This document shows, piece after piece, positions 32,041-42,222 of a stretch of 64,000 bases of DNA. The notes beneath the pieces were generated by a model, which was not told where the DNA came from, made no database searches, and was given only the letters and a program-made list of their open reading frames with translations. The stretch's first letter is position 1. Each line of letters starts with the position of its first letter. Source of the DNA: Pseudomonas leptonychotis (lineage in GTDB: Bacteria; Pseudomonadota; Gammaproteobacteria; Pseudomonadales; Pseudomonadaceae); NCBI RefSeq assembly GCF_004920405.1, contig NZ_RFLV01000001.1, forward strand, positions 248,001-312,000, in the 5' to 3' direction. A program made the position numbers and the translations under genes.

Positions 32041-34428
32041 TTAGAACGTCTGACCGAGAGAGAACTGGAAAATCTGCGTATCGGCATCGTCTGGTTTGAC
32101 GAGAGGCATGGCCAAACTAAAGCTCAACGGGCCCAGTGCGGTGATCCAAGTTAAACCGACACCCACGGAGCTGGCCAAGTTACCCGGATCAATGCTGCCG
32201 CAATCGCCCTGAGACTTGCCGCAGCTGGTGTCAAACACATTACCCACATCCCAGAACAGTGCTGTGCGCAAAGAACGTTGATCCTTGACGAACGGCATAG
32301 GGAATAGCAGCTCAACCCCCCCTTGAATCAGAACGTTACCGCCAAATGGCAGCGGATCTTGGTCGTCTGTGTAACGCCCGTCATCACCAGGGCCAGCACC
32401 TTCATTAAAGTTCGGCACACCGTTGATGCGCGCAACGCTTGGCGTACTGCGCGGCCCCAGACTGCTGTCCTTGAAGCCCCGGACAGAGTTAAAACCACCC
32501 GCGTAATAATGCTCATAGAACGGTAACTCGGAAGTTGAACCGTAGCTATCGCCGAAGCCCAGCTGGCTGTGCAGACGCAAGGTATAGGTGTCACTCAACG
32601 GTTTGAACAGCTGGCCGCGGTAATCGACCTTGAAGAACGACAAATCACTGCCTGGCACCGTGGTTTCGAACACCAGGCTCTGCGAGTGCCCGCGATTAGC
32701 TAGCACGCCACGGTTGAGGGTCGACTCGGACCAACCAATCGAGGCTTTGACGTTCAAGTAGCTGTCGCCCTCTTCCTCAATAAAGTCGTAGATCTCATCA
32801 ACCGTGTAATTACCGGTGCCGATACTGTCGTTCTGAATGGTCAGGCCATAGGTTAGGCGTGACGTATCGCTGATCGGGTAGCCAATACTGGCACCAGCAC
32901 CGTAGCTGTCGACCGAGTAACTGGATACATCAGTATCGAGCTCGTCGTAATCGGTTTCACGGAAGAAGGCGTTATAACCCAGGCTGACACCATCTGGCGT
33001 CCAGTAGGGGTCAACAAAACCGAAGTTGTAGTTGCTCTGGTATTCGCTGCGGGTCAGACCGACGCTGACCTTGTTACCCGTACCGAGGAAGTTGTTTTGG
33101 GTAATCGAACCGCCAAGGATTAGACCGGCGTTTTGGGCAAAACCAACGCTTGCGGTGATCGAGCCGGACGCCTGCTCTTCAACGCTGTAATTAACGTCGA
33201 CCTGATCATCAGTGCCAGGAACCTGCGGCGTTTCGACGTTTACTTCCTTGAAGTAGCCGAGGCGCTCTAGACGGGTCTTGGATTGGTCGATCAGATAAGT
33301 TGACGCCCAACCACCTTCCATCTGGCGCATTTCACGGCGCAGCACTTCGTCCTCAGACTTGGTGTTACCGCGGAAATTGATGCGGTTAACGTAAGCACGT
33401 TTGCCCGGGTCGACCACAAAGGTAATAGATACGGTGCCATCATCATGAGCTTCTGGCACGCCATTGACGTTGGCGAAGGTATAACCCTCGTTACCCAGAC
33501 GGCGGGTGATCAGCTCGGAGGTAGTGGTCATCACTTTGCGTGAGAACACCTGCCCTTCTTGCACCAGCAACAGCGCCCGAACATCTTCTTCCGGCACTTT
33601 CAGCTCACCGCTGAGCTTGACCTCACGCACAGTGAACTTCTCGCCTTCATCGACGTTGACTGTCACATACACATGTTTCTTGTCTGGGGTGATGGATACC
33701 TGCGTAGAGCTGATATCCATATTGATGTAGCCGCGATCCAAGTAGTAGGAGCGCAGACGCTCCAAGTCGCCGGAGAGTTTCTCACGCGCGTACTTGTCAT
33801 CATTTTTGAAGAACGACAGCCAATTGGTGGTCTTCAACTCGAACAGATCGATCAGGTCTTCATCAGAAAAGACCGAGTTGCCCACCACGTTGATGTGCTG
33901 GATAGCGGCAACAGAGCCTTCATTGATATTGATCTTCAACGCCACACGGTTACGTGGCTGGGGAATCACTTCAGCTTCAATTTCGGCTGAGTAACGGCCC
34001 TGAGCAACGTATTGGCGCTGCAATTCGTTGCGCACGCCCTCCAGAGTTGCCCGCTGGAAAATCTCACCTTCGGCCAGACCGGATTGATTCAAGCCTTTGA
34101 GCAAGTCTTCGCTACTGATGGCCTTGTTACCTTCAATCTCGATACCGGAGATCGACGGACGTTCAACGACCGCAATAACCAGTACGTTGCCCTCACGTCC
34201 GAGCTGAATGTCCTGAAAGAAACCGGTTTTGAACAGCTCGCGAGTGGCTTCGACCAATGCGCGGTCATCCGCTTGTGCACCCACATTCAGGGGCAAGGCA
34301 CCGAACACACTGCCCGCAGAAACGCGTTGCAGGCCAGTGACCCGGATATCGGAAATGGTGAAGGACTCGGCGTGAACTTCGGTGATCATCAGTGCGGCAA
34401 GCACCGCAGGTAGCAGCAGACGTTTCAT
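32041..34428 (-). CDS. bamA: Outer-membrane protein assembly factor BamA
   Basis: The 795-residue protein has a signal peptide (cleavage near VHAES), five POTRA domains (about 20-425) and a 16-strand barrel with the conserved VRGF motif (FNSVRGFKD) on extracellular loop 6. It ends in an aromatic residue (QFSLGQTF), as expected for an outer-membrane barrel. It folds and inserts outer-membrane proteins. I chose the ATG at 34428, with AAAGGA upstream; 69 upstream codons in frame run into rseP. Confidence 0.98.
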   Translation of the reverse strand: MKRLLLPAVLAALMITEVHAESFTISDIRVTGLQRVSAGSVFGALPLNVGAQADDRALVEATRELFKTGFFQDIQLGREGNVLVIAVVERPSISGIEIEGNKAISSEDLLKGLNQSGLAEGEIFQRATLEGVRNELQRQYVAQGRYSAEIEAEVIPQPRNRVALKININEGSVAAIQHINVVGNSVFSDEDLIDLFELKTTNWLSFFKNDDKYAREKLSGDLERLRSYYLDRGYINMDISSTQVSITPDKKHVYVTVNVDEGEKFTVREVKLSGELKVPEEDVRALLLVQEGQVFSRKVMTTTSELITRRLGNEGYTFANVNGVPEAHDDGTVSITFVVDPGKRAYVNRINFRGNTKSEDEVLRREMRQMEGGWASTYLIDQSKTRLERLGYFKEVNVETPQVPGTDDQVDVNYSVEEQASGSITASVGFAQNAGLILGGSITQNNFLGTGNKVSVGLTRSEYQSNYNFGFVDPYWTPDGVSLGYNAFFRETDYDELDTDVSSYSVDSYGAGASIGYPISDTSRLTYGLTIQNDSIGTGNYTVDEIYDFIEEEGDSYLNVKASIGWSESTLNRGVLANRGHSQSLVFETTVPGSDLSFFKVDYRGQLFKPLSDTYTLRLHSQLGFGDSYGSTSELPFYEHYYAGGFNSVRGFKDSSLGPRSTPSVARINGVPNFNEGAGPGDDGRYTDDQDPLPFGGNVLIQGGVELLFPMPFVKDQRSLRTALFWDVGNVFDTSCGKSQGDCGSIDPGNLASSVGVGLTWITALGPLSFSLAMPLVKPDDADTQIFQFSLGQTF

Positions 34429-34456
34429 GAAGTCCTTTCTTATTTCAACTGACAAT

Positions 34457-34481
34457 AAAAAATCTGCCGCTTTAAGCGACA
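34457..34481 (-). terminator. Attenuator-like hairpin between rseP and bamA
   Basis: TGCCGC (34465-34470) pairs with GCGACA (34476-34481) including one G-T pair, over a 5-base loop. Six T interrupted by nothing but one preceding GA follow on the minus strand. It sits inside the bamA leader and may limit read-through from rseP. Confidence 0.55.
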
Positions 34482-34517
34482 CTTTTGGCACATAAGGAGA
34501 GCGTAATTCAGTGACGG

Positions 34518-35870
34518 TTACAGCCGACCCAAGTCGTTTATCAGGGCCAGCAACATCACCCCAACCACCAAACTGATGCCGATCTGCATACCCCAACCCT
34601 GTATCCGATCCGAAAGAGGACGACCACGCGCCCACTCGACTAGATAAAAAAGCAGATGCCCGCCATCCAGCACGGGTATAGGCAGCAAATTAAGAACCCC
34701 CAGACTAATGCTCAGATAGGCGAGAAATTTAAGAAAATCACTCAACCCCGACTCAGCAGAAGCGCCCGCCACTTTAGCAATGGTTATCGGCCCGCTCAAG
34801 TTTTTTACCGAGAGCTCGCCAAACAGCATTTTCTTCAGGGAATTAAGGGTCAGAACGCTCATTGTCCAGGTATTTTTGGCACCTACAGCGATGGCCTCCA
34901 GAGGGCCGTAGCTGACTTCGCGCAACATCTCAGGCGGCCATTGCCCACCCGCGACGCCCGCACCCAGGTAACCGCTGAGCACTTTGCCTTCGCCACGCGC
35001 AGCCAAGGTTAACGGCACATCCAACTGCTGGCCTTGACGCTCAACCAACAGGGTGACTTTTTTACCCGGCAAACCACGGACCTGATCCACCAACTGCTGC
35101 CAATCGGCCAGCGACTGACCGTCGAGCGCCAGCAGGCGATCACCGACCTGCAAACCCGCAGCAAAGGCTGGGCCTTCGGGGTCCAGCTGCGCCAACACCG
35201 GCTGCAGGACCGGACGCCAAGGACGAATACCCAAGGAGGCGATAGGGTCCGGCTCATCAGCACCGCGCAACCAGTTATCCAGCGCGATCTGTCGCGCACT
35301 GTCGATCGAAGAACCAGGCTCGCGCACCACCAGATCCAAACGACCACTCTCACCCAAGCGGCTAACCAGTTGCAGATTGACCGCAGCCCACCCCGTCGTC
35401 GGCTCGCCATCTACCGCAATAATCTCCTGCCCTGCCTGCAAACCAGCGAGATCAGCCAGGCTACCCGCCTCGACTGCACCGATAACCGGGCGCACCTGCT
35501 GGCTGCCCAGCATCGCCACAACCCAGAAGAACAGCAGCGCAAGCAAGAAATTCGCCACCGGACCAGCCGCCACAATGGCAATGCGCTGCTGGACCGACTT
35601 GCGATTGAACGACTGATCAAGTAACTCAGGCGGGACGTCACCTTCGCGCTCATCCAGCATCTTTACATAGCCACCCAACGGAATAGCGGCCACTACAAAC
35701 TCAGTGCCCTGACGGTCATGCCAGCGCAGCAACGGGCTGCCAAAGCCGACGGAAAACCGCAGCACTTTAACGCCGCAACGGCGGGCCACCCAGAAATGAC
35801 CGTATTCGTGAATGGTTACCAAAACCCCTAGCGCAACCAGGGTGCCAACCAACATATAGAGCGCACTCAT
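34518..35870 (-). CDS. rseP: Site-2 intramembrane metalloprotease RseP (MucP)
   Basis: The 450-residue membrane protein has the zinc site HEYGH (residues 21-25) in its first membrane helix. Two PDZ domains lie in the periplasmic middle, and the second active-site motif (PVLDGGHLL) is near the C-terminus. In Pseudomonas MucP cuts the anti-sigma factor MucA after AlgW, releasing AlgU. I chose the ATG at 35870 over a TTG one codon earlier; GGAG lies 7 bases upstream. Its location beside bamA and skp ties envelope-stress sensing to outer-membrane assembly. Confidence 0.97.
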   Translation of the reverse strand: MSALYMLVGTLVALGVLVTIHEYGHFWVARRCGVKVLRFSVGFGSPLLRWHDRQGTEFVVAAIPLGGYVKMLDEREGDVPPELLDQSFNRKSVQQRIAIVAAGPVANFLLALLFFWVVAMLGSQQVRPVIGAVEAGSLADLAGLQAGQEIIAVDGEPTTGWAAVNLQLVSRLGESGRLDLVVREPGSSIDSARQIALDNWLRGADEPDPIASLGIRPWRPVLQPVLAQLDPEGPAFAAGLQVGDRLLALDGQSLADWQQLVDQVRGLPGKKVTLLVERQGQQLDVPLTLAARGEGKVLSGYLGAGVAGGQWPPEMLREVSYGPLEAIAVGAKNTWTMSVLTLNSLKKMLFGELSVKNLSGPITIAKVAGASAESGLSDFLKFLAYLSISLGVLNLLPIPVLDGGHLLFYLVEWARGRPLSDRIQGWGMQIGISLVVGVMLLALINDLGRL

Positions 35871-35891
35871 CAACCTTCTCCGCGTCAGCGA

Positions 35892-37076
35892 TCAGCGCCG
35901 ACTTAGCCATTGTTCAGCAAGGTTACGTGCCCGACCATCAGCGGCCAGCACCGTATCCAGGCTTTCAACCGCCAGGGCGGGCTCAGCATGCAGAACGTCT
36001 TCGATAATACGCGCGATCTCGGGAAAACGGATGCGCCGCTCAAGGAACGCCGCAACGGCTACTTCATTGGCCGCATTCAACATCGCAGGCGCAGTACCGC
36101 CAGCTTGCGCGGCCTCGCGTGCCAGCCGTAAACAAGGAAAGCGCTGCTCATCCGGCGCTTGAAAATCCAGCCGGGCAATGGCGAACAGATCCAGCGGCGC
36201 AACACCAGAGTCGATCCGCTCCGGCCAGGCCAGGGCGTGGCTGATGGGCGTGCGCATGTCCGGGTTACCCAGCTGCGCCAGCACCGAACCGTCAACATAA
36301 TCCACCAGCGAATGGATCACGCTCTGCGGATGCACCACCACTTCAACCTGCGCAGGAGTGGCATCAAATAACCAGCAGGCCTCGATCAACTCCAGGCCCT
36401 TGTTCATCATGCTGGCCGAATCAACCGAAATCTTGCGCCCCATCGACCAGTTGGGATGGGCACACGCCTGCTCAGGCGTCACCGCATGCAACTGCTCCAG
36501 CGGCATTTCGCGAAATGGTCCACCCGATGCGGTCAGCAAAATACGCCGCACACCGACCTGCTTTAGGCCTCGAGCGTAGTCGCCCGGCAGGCATTGGAAA
36601 ATCGCATTGTGTTCGCTGTCGATCGGTAACAGCACCGCACCGCTGCGTCTGACGGCCTGCATAAACAGTGCGCCCGACATCACCAAGGCCTCTTTATTGG
36701 CCAAGAGTACTTTCTTACCGGCTTCGACTGCTGCCAGGGTTGGCGGCAAACCTGCCGCCCCAACAATAGCGGCCATCACCGCATCCACTTCAGGGTGCGC
36801 CGCTACCTGACACAAGCCTTCAGGACCATGCAGCACCTGAGTAGCAAGCCCGGCAGCCCGCAAACCTTCTTGCAGATGGCGACCCTCAAGAGCCTGCGGC
36901 ACCACAGCAAACCGCGGGCGGTAGATCATGCATAACGCTTCCAACTCAGCCAGGCGACTGAAGCCGGACAACGCAAAGACTTGATAGCGCTCAGGATGAC
37001 GAGCGATGACATCGAGGGTGCTCAGACCGATCGAACCGGTCGCCCCCAGCACGGTAATCTGTTGCGGGTGACTCAC
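35892..37076 (-). CDS. dxr: 1-deoxy-D-xylulose 5-phosphate reductoisomerase
   Basis: The 394-residue protein has an NADPH-binding start ([17 protein letters not shown]), metal and substrate residues in [13 protein letters not shown], and [18 protein letters not shown]. It makes MEP, the committed step of isoprenoid synthesis. I chose the GTG at 37076, which overlaps the cdsA stop (GTGA), over an ATG 8 codons upstream, since it fits the family start. Its product feeds ispD and ispF elsewhere in the window. Confidence 0.96.
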   Translation of the reverse strand: MSHPQQITVLGATGSIGLSTLDVIARHPERYQVFALSGFSRLAELEALCMIYRPRFAVVPQALEGRHLQEGLRAAGLATQVLHGPEGLCQVAAHPEVDAVMAAIVGAAGLPPTLAAVEAGKKVLLANKEALVMSGALFMQAVRRSGAVLLPIDSEHNAIFQCLPGDYARGLKQVGVRRILLTASGGPFREMPLEQLHAVTPEQACAHPNWSMGRKISVDSASMMNKGLELIEACWLFDATPAQVEVVVHPQSVIHSLVDYVDGSVLAQLGNPDMRTPISHALAWPERIDSGVAPLDLFAIARLDFQAPDEQRFPCLRLAREAAQAGGTAPAMLNAANEVAVAAFLERRIRFPEIARIIEDVLHAEPALAVESLDTVLAADGRARNLAEQWLSRR

Positions 37077-37888
37077 AGCGCGCCCCAACCCGCCAGCCAT
37101 AACAGCGCCGCGAACACAGGAATGGCCGCCGTCAGGCTGTCGATACGATCGAGCACGCCACCATGGCCGGGTAGCAGATTACTGCTGTCTTTAACCCCTG
37201 ACTGGCGCTTGAACATGCTTTCGGTCAGGTCGCCGACCACTGAGATCAGCACCACCACGGCCGTGCCGGCCAGCCCCAACAGCAGGCTGAAAAACGACCA
37301 GTCACGGTAAATAGCCACGCCCAGGCAAATCAGCAAGGTCACCAACAAACCGCCGAACACCCCTTCCCAACTTTTACCGGGGCTGACCTGCGGGGCCAGC
37401 TTACGCTTACCAAAACGTCGACCGCTGAAGTAAGCGCCAATATCGGCACCCCACACCAACACCATCACCGCCAGAATCAGCCAGTTCGCCTCAGGCCACT
37501 GCTTAAACAGCACCAAGCCTTGCCAGGCCGGCAGCAGAATCAACAGACCAATCAGCAACCTGACCGGCGCCTGCGCCCAAAAACGGCTGCTGGCGGGATA
37601 ACCCAAAACCAGAAAAGTCGCCACGACCCACCAGACCACCCCAAGTAACAGCACCCAAGGCGCCAACCCGGGCAATAGGTACAAGCCGAACAACAACCCC
37701 GCTACCGACGCGGCATAGGCAATGCGCTGCACCTGCGCAGTAAACCCTGCCAAACGAGCCCACTCCCACGCACCCAAGCTAACGACCGCACCAATAAACA
37801 GCGCAAACAGCGCACCATTGAGCAGAAAAAAGCCGCCTAGGGCGAATGGCAATAGCACCAGAGCCGTGATAATTCGTTGCTTGAGCAT
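37073..37888 (-). CDS. cdsA: Phosphatidate cytidylyltransferase
   Basis: The 271-residue multi-spanning membrane protein carries the CdsA signature near its C-terminus ([20 protein letters not shown]) and SPGKSWEG. It makes CDP-diacylglycerol from phosphatidate and CTP for phospholipid synthesis. It overlaps uppS by one base and dxr by 4 bases. Confidence 0.97.
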   Translation of the reverse strand: MLKQRIITALVLLPFALGGFFLLNGALFALFIGAVVSLGAWEWARLAGFTAQVQRIAYAASVAGLLFGLYLLPGLAPWVLLLGVVWWVVATFLVLGYPASSRFWAQAPVRLLIGLLILLPAWQGLVLFKQWPEANWLILAVMVLVWGADIGAYFSGRRFGKRKLAPQVSPGKSWEGVFGGLLVTLLICLGVAIYRDWSFFSLLLGLAGTAVVVLISVVGDLTESMFKRQSGVKDSSNLLPGHGGVLDRIDSLTAAIPVFAALLWLAGWGAL

Positions 37889-38643
37889 CAGCTGCGGGCC
37901 TCAGCAGTCACCTGATCGCCGGTTTTACCAAAGCGACGCTGACGGCTAGCAAAATCGGCCAAGGCTTTACGCATGGCGTCGTGTTTGAAATCCGGCCAAA
38001 ACAGGTCGGAGAAATACAACTCGGTGTAGGCCAGTTGCCAGAGCAGGAAGTTGCTGATGCGGTGTTCACCACCGGTACGGATACACAGGTCTGGTAACGG
38101 CAAATCGCCGGTGACCAGACAGCTTTGCAGCAACTCAGGGGTTATGTCTTCGGCCTTTAGGTGACCGCCCTGAACTTCCCGCGCCAGCCGCTGCGCCGCC
38201 TGGGCGATATCCCATTGGCCGCCGTAATTGGCTGCGACCTGCAAGATAAAACGCTTATCACCAGCGGTTTGCGTTTCCGCTTCACGCATGGCGGCTTGCA
38301 ACTCAGGGTGAAAGCGCGAGCGATCACCGATGATGCGCAGACTGATGTCATTGGCGTCGAGTTTCTTCGCTTCGCGGCGCAGCGCACTGAGGAACAACTC
38401 CATCAGCGCGCTGACCTCTTCGGCCGGGCGCTGCCAGTTTTCACTGGAGAAGGCGAACAGCGTCAATACTTCAACGCCCGCCTCAGCACACACCTCGATC
38501 ACCGCACGCACAGCATCAACACCGGCTTTATGGCCGGCCACACCCGGCAACAAGCGCTTCTTCGCCCAGCGATTGTTACCGTCCATGATGATCGCCACAT
38601 GCCGTGGCACGGCCGGCGGACTACCGTCTTTGGTCTTTTCCAT
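37888..38643 (-). CDS. uppS: Undecaprenyl diphosphate synthase
   Basis: The 251-residue cis-prenyltransferase has the catalytic motif HVAIIMDGNNRWAKKR near the N-terminus, FAFSSENWQRP and the C-terminal RTGGEHRISNFLLWQ. It extends farnesyl diphosphate to the C55 carrier used for peptidoglycan and O-antigen. It starts 16 bases after frr. Confidence 0.98.
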   Translation of the reverse strand: MEKTKDGSPPAVPRHVAIIMDGNNRWAKKRLLPGVAGHKAGVDAVRAVIEVCAEAGVEVLTLFAFSSENWQRPAEEVSALMELFLSALRREAKKLDANDISLRIIGDRSRFHPELQAAMREAETQTAGDKRFILQVAANYGGQWDIAQAAQRLAREVQGGHLKAEDITPELLQSCLVTGDLPLPDLCIRTGGEHRISNFLLWQLAYTELYFSDLFWPDFKHDAMRKALADFASRQRRFGKTGDQVTAEARS

Positions 38644-38659
38644 GACGAGATCCTGACCG

Positions 38660-39217
38660 TTAAACGGCCATCAGATCCGCTTCTTTCTGCTTCACCGCCA
38701 CTTCGATCTCAGCCACGAACTTGTCAGTCAGCTTCTGCACATCATCGGCAGCACGACGCTCTTCGTCTTCGCTTATTTCCTTTTCCTTGACCAAGTCTTT
38801 CAACTGGCTCAGAGCATCGCGACGGATATTGCGCACGGCCACACGACCATCTTCAGCGGCATCACGCGCCTGTTTGGTGAAGCCCTTGCGGGTTTCTTCA
38901 GTCAGGGCTGGCATGGAGATCAGCAGCAATTCACCCAGGTTGGTCGGGTTAAAGCCCAGACCCGAACTTTGAATCGCTTTGTCCACGGCGCCCAGCATGT
39001 TGCGCTCGAACGCCACGACTTGCAGGGTGCGCGAATCTTTAACGGTAACGTTGGCCACCTGATTGAGCGGGGTGTCCGAGCCGTAATAAGGCACCATGAC
39101 GCCACCCAAAATGCTCGGGTGCGCTTGGCCTGTGCGGATACGGCTAAACGCATTGAGCAGCGACTCTAGGCTTTTTTGCATGCGCTCTTGGGCGTCTTTT
39201 TTGATCTCATTGATCAT
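38660..39217 (-). CDS. frr: Ribosome recycling factor
   Basis: The 185-residue protein starts [17 protein letters not shown] and has the RRF core ([22 protein letters not shown]) and C-terminal helix. With EF-G it splits post-termination ribosomes. I chose the ATG at 39217, which overlaps pyrH by 11 bases and gives the usual length. Confidence 0.98.
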   Translation of the reverse strand: MINEIKKDAQERMQKSLESLLNAFSRIRTGQAHPSILGGVMVPYYGSDTPLNQVANVTVKDSRTLQVVAFERNMLGAVDKAIQSSGLGFNPTNLGELLLISMPALTEETRKGFTKQARDAAEDGRVAVRNIRRDALSQLKDLVKEKEISEDEERRAADDVQKLTDKFVAEIEVAVKQKEADLMAV

Positions 39218-39956
39218 TCTTGTCTTCCTCAATCAGAGTGCCTTCAGCACCACCCACCACAATGTTTAGTAGGGCGCCGGGCTTGTTCATATTGAAAACC
39301 CGCAGGGGCATATTATGGTCACGGCACAGGCAGATAGCCGTCAGATCCATTACGCCCAGCTTGCGGTCGAGCACCTCATCGTACGTCAGACGATCGAATT
39401 TCTCGGCATGCGGATCCTTGAATGGATCGGCAGTGTACACACCATCGACCTTGGTCGCCTTCAACACCACGTCGGCATCAATTTCGATGGCGCGCAGGCA
39501 AGCGGCTGAGTCAGTGGTAAAGAACGGATTGCCAGTGCCAGCGGCGAAAATCACCACCTCACCGGTTTTCAGATGACGCAGCGCTTTGCGTCGGTCGTAG
39601 TGATCGGTCACTCCGACCATGGAGATGGCCGACATCACGATAGCGGGGATGTTCGAGCGTTCCAGCGCATCGCGCATGGCCAAGGCGTTCATCACGGTCG
39701 CCAGCATGCCCATATGGTCGCCGGTTACCCGATCCATACCGGCTGCACTCAGCGCAGCACCACGGAACAGATTGCCACCGCCAATCACCAGACCGACCTG
39801 CACGCCAATGCCTACTAGCTGGCCGACTTCCAGCGCCATACGGTCCAGCACTTTCGGATCGATACCGAAATCTTCCGACCCCATCAGGGCCTCGCCGCTA
39901 AGTTTGAGCAGAATGCGCTTGTAGCGCGGTTGACGACCACTCATCTGCTGAGCCAT
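39207..39956 (-). CDS. pyrH: UMP kinase
   Basis: The 249-residue amino acid kinase-fold protein has [26 protein letters not shown] and [15 protein letters not shown]. It phosphorylates UMP to UDP and is regulated by GTP and UTP. I chose the ATG at 39956, with AGGAGA upstream and start [14 protein letters not shown] as in relatives. A gap of 189 bases with a hairpin separates it from tsf. Confidence 0.98.
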   Translation of the reverse strand: MAQQMSGRQPRYKRILLKLSGEALMGSEDFGIDPKVLDRMALEVGQLVGIGVQVGLVIGGGNLFRGAALSAAGMDRVTGDHMGMLATVMNALAMRDALERSNIPAIVMSAISMVGVTDHYDRRKALRHLKTGEVVIFAAGTGNPFFTTDSAACLRAIEIDADVVLKATKVDGVYTADPFKDPHAEKFDRLTYDEVLDRKLGVMDLTAICLCRDHNMPLRVFNMNKPGALLNIVVGGAEGTLIEEDKNDQ

Positions 39957-40090
39957 TGCGAGTCTCTCCTGCGGCGTTTGAATTCTGTGCAAACCTTCGG
40001 TTCGCTTTTATCGAGCGCTTCGACAGCGCTCCGGGTCATTGGTGCCAAAGCCCCAACACCCCACAGCTTAGCTATGCCCTCAATTTGACA

Positions 40091-40122
40091 AAGAGGCCGC
40101 GCGCGTTAGCGGGCAGCCTCTT
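40091..40122 (-). terminator. Probable terminator behind tsf
   Basis: AAGAGGC (40091-40097) pairs with GCCTCTT (40116-40122), and inner GC-rich bases add to the stem. On the minus strand it is followed by TGTCAAATT, a weak T tract. It lies 24 bases after the tsf stop. Confidence 0.6.
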
Positions 40123-40145
40123 CGGGGCGACAGCTATTAACCGTC

Positions 40146-41009
40146 TTACTGCTTGCTGGCAGCCAGCTGAGCAGCAACTTCTTCAGCAAAGTTGTCCACT
40201 GGCTTCTCGATGCCTTCACCAACCTTGAAGTAGGTGAACGAAACGATTTCAGCACCGGCTTTCTGAGCCAAAGCACCGACCTTGATTTCCGGGTCTTTAA
40301 CAAAGGCTTGCTCAACCAGGCTGGCTTCAGCCAGGAACTTGCTGATACGACCAGCAACCATCTTCTCGACGATTTCAGCCGGCTTGCCCTTGATTTTGTC
40401 TTCGTTGAGGCTGATGAACACGGCTTTCTCGCGCTCAATGGCTTCAGCGGAAACTTCCGCAGGCAACAGGAACTCTGGGTTGCTGGCCGCTACGTGCATG
40501 GCGATGTCTTTAGCCAGCTCAACAGAGCCGCCTTTCAGAACAACAGCGACACCGATCTTGTTACCGTGCAGGTAAGTGCCGACCACATCACCTTCAACGC
40601 GAACCAGACGACGAATATTTACGTTCTCGCCAACTTTGCCCACCAGAATCAGACGATCAGCTTCACGCGCCTCGATCAGCGGAGCAGCATCGGTCAACTT
40701 GTCAGCAAAGGCTTGCTCAACGCTGGCAGCAACGAATGCCTTGAAGTCATCTTGCAGAGCCAGGAAGTCAGTCTGCGAGTTAACTTCCAGTAGAACGGCA
40801 GCTTTGCCGTCTTCTTTGATAGCGATTGCGCCTTCAGCAGCTACGTTACCGGCTTTCTTGGCAGCTTTGATCGCGCCGGAAGCACGCATGTCGTCGATGG
40901 CTTTTTCGATGTCGCCGCCAGCCTTGGTCAAGGCTTTCTTGCAATCCATCATGCCTTCGCCAGTACGCTCACGCAGTTCTTTAACCAACGCCGCAGTAAT
41001 TTCTGCCAT
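40146..41009 (-). CDS. tsf: Elongation factor Ts
   Basis: The 287-residue protein has the N-terminal UBA-like domain (LVKELRERTGEGMMDCKKAL), the NSQTDFLA motif contacting EF-Tu and the C-terminal dimerisation region. It exchanges GDP for GTP on EF-Tu. I chose the ATG at 41009 with GAGGAA upstream. It follows rpsB across a strong hairpin. Confidence 0.98.
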   Translation of the reverse strand: MAEITAALVKELRERTGEGMMDCKKALTKAGGDIEKAIDDMRASGAIKAAKKAGNVAAEGAIAIKEDGKAAVLLEVNSQTDFLALQDDFKAFVAASVEQAFADKLTDAAPLIEAREADRLILVGKVGENVNIRRLVRVEGDVVGTYLHGNKIGVAVVLKGGSVELAKDIAMHVAASNPEFLLPAEVSAEAIEREKAVFISLNEDKIKGKPAEIVEKMVAGRISKFLAEASLVEQAFVKDPEIKVGALAQKAGAEIVSFTYFKVGEGIEKPVDNFAEEVAAQLAASKQ

Positions 41010-41136
41010 TTCTAAATTCCTCTTGGATAGGTTTTTAACCATTCCACCCGCGAACGGGCGCTCAATTCTTAACGCACTGCCGACTGTGACTTAGAACAAT
41101 TGCAACTAATACGTCGACGATGGTTTTCAAGGTGGC

Positions 41137-41161
41137 AAAAAGGGGGCCAGGCCCCCTTTTT
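41137..41161 (-). terminator. Strong hairpin between rpsB and tsf
   Basis: AAAAAGGGGG (41137-41146) and CCCCCTTTTT (41152-41161) form a 10-bp stem with a 5-base loop and a T-tract end on both strands. It lies 32 bases behind rpsB and likely acts as a partial terminator setting the S2 to EF-Ts ratio. Confidence 0.85.
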
Positions 41162-41192
41162 GCGAACTAAGCAAACGCTAGGCGCGTTTTGC

Positions 41193-41936
41193 TTAGCCTT
41201 CAGCCGCTTCTGCAGCAGGGGCTTGCTCGACGAATTCGTCGGTGCCGCCATTTGCATTGTTGCGAGCACGGATCACAGCATCAGCCATGGCACCCATGTA
41301 CAGCTGGATGGCGCGAATGGCGTCATCGTTACCTGGGATGATGTAGTCAACGCCTTCCGGGCTGCTGTTGGTATCAACGATGCCGATAACTGGGATGCCC
41401 AGCTTGTTGGCTTCGGTGATAGCAATGCGCTCGTGGTCAACGTCGATTACGAACAGCGCGTCTGGCAGACCGCCCATGTCCTTAATACCACCCAGGCTGC
41501 GATCCAACTTTTGCAGATCACGGGTGCGCATCAGGGCTTCTTTCTTGGTCAGCTTGGTGAAAGTACCGTCCTGGGACTGAACTTCCAGATCACGCAAACG
41601 CTTGATCGAGGCACGGATGGTTTTGTAGTTGGTCAGCATGCCGCCCAACCAGCGATGATCGACGTACGGCGAACCGCAACGTGCTGCTTCTTCAGCAACG
41701 ATCTTGCCAGCGGAACGCTTGGTGCCAACGAACAGAATCTTGTTTTTGCCCGAAGCCAGCTTCTCAACGAACGACAGTGCGTCGTTGAACATTGGCAGGG
41801 TTTTTTCAAGGTTGATGATGTGGATCTTGTTGCGCGCGCCGAAAATGTACTTACCCATTTTCGGGTTCCAGTAACGGGTCTGGTGACCGAAGTGCACACC
41901 GGCCTTCAGCATATCGCGCATAGTGACTTGGGACAT
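41193..41936 (-). CDS. rpsB: 30S ribosomal protein S2
   Basis: The 247-residue protein starts [20 protein letters not shown] and has the S2 signatures [15 protein letters not shown] and [12 protein letters not shown]. The C-terminus is Ala/Glu-rich. I chose the ATG at 41936 with AAGGAA upstream; the 63 upstream codons are the leader. It heads the long minus-strand cluster and is divergent from map. Confidence 0.99.
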   Translation of the reverse strand: MSQVTMRDMLKAGVHFGHQTRYWNPKMGKYIFGARNKIHIINLEKTLPMFNDALSFVEKLASGKNKILFVGTKRSAGKIVAEEAARCGSPYVDHRWLGGMLTNYKTIRASIKRLRDLEVQSQDGTFTKLTKKEALMRTRDLQKLDRSLGGIKDMGGLPDALFVIDVDHERIAITEANKLGIPVIGIVDTNSSPEGVDYIIPGNDDAIRAIQLYMGAMADAVIRARNNANGGTDEFVEQAPAAEAAEG

Positions 41937-42222
41937 TGTAGTTCCTTGATAAGTCGGGTTAGGCCTCCACGTATCCCGATCTCCAACCGCGCGAACTCGC
42001 CGCAAGGCACCCAGGAAACCGTGTCGATACGTGTGTGGGTTTAAGCTTTCGGGCACACAGCCCGTAAAGCGGCGCGTTTTATACCATAAAAGTGTGCGGC
42101 GCGCTACACGCCCACCACAACACATGCTGCCTCTACGACCGGCACACGCTCACATGGCGCTTATGGCTGCAACCTCTAGCTGTTAAGATGACGCCCTTTC
42201 TGTTCGCGTTCGAGAACCGCAC
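41937..42222. promoter_or_regulatory. Divergent rpsB/map intergenic region
   Basis: This 286-base gap must hold the promoter and leader of rpsB and the promoter of map. A TATAAA at about 42079-42084 (minus strand) could be the rpsB -10 box, leaving a leader of about 140 bases. TTAAGAT at about 42182-42188 could be the map -10 box. No T-box or known riboswitch was recognised. The leader may carry S2 autoregulation, which is known in enteric bacteria. Confidence 0.45.

Noticed and set aside
41937..42125. 63-codon extension of rpsB
   Set aside because: S2 starts conservatively at [10 protein letters not shown] with AAGGAA upstream; the extension is leader and promoter sequence.
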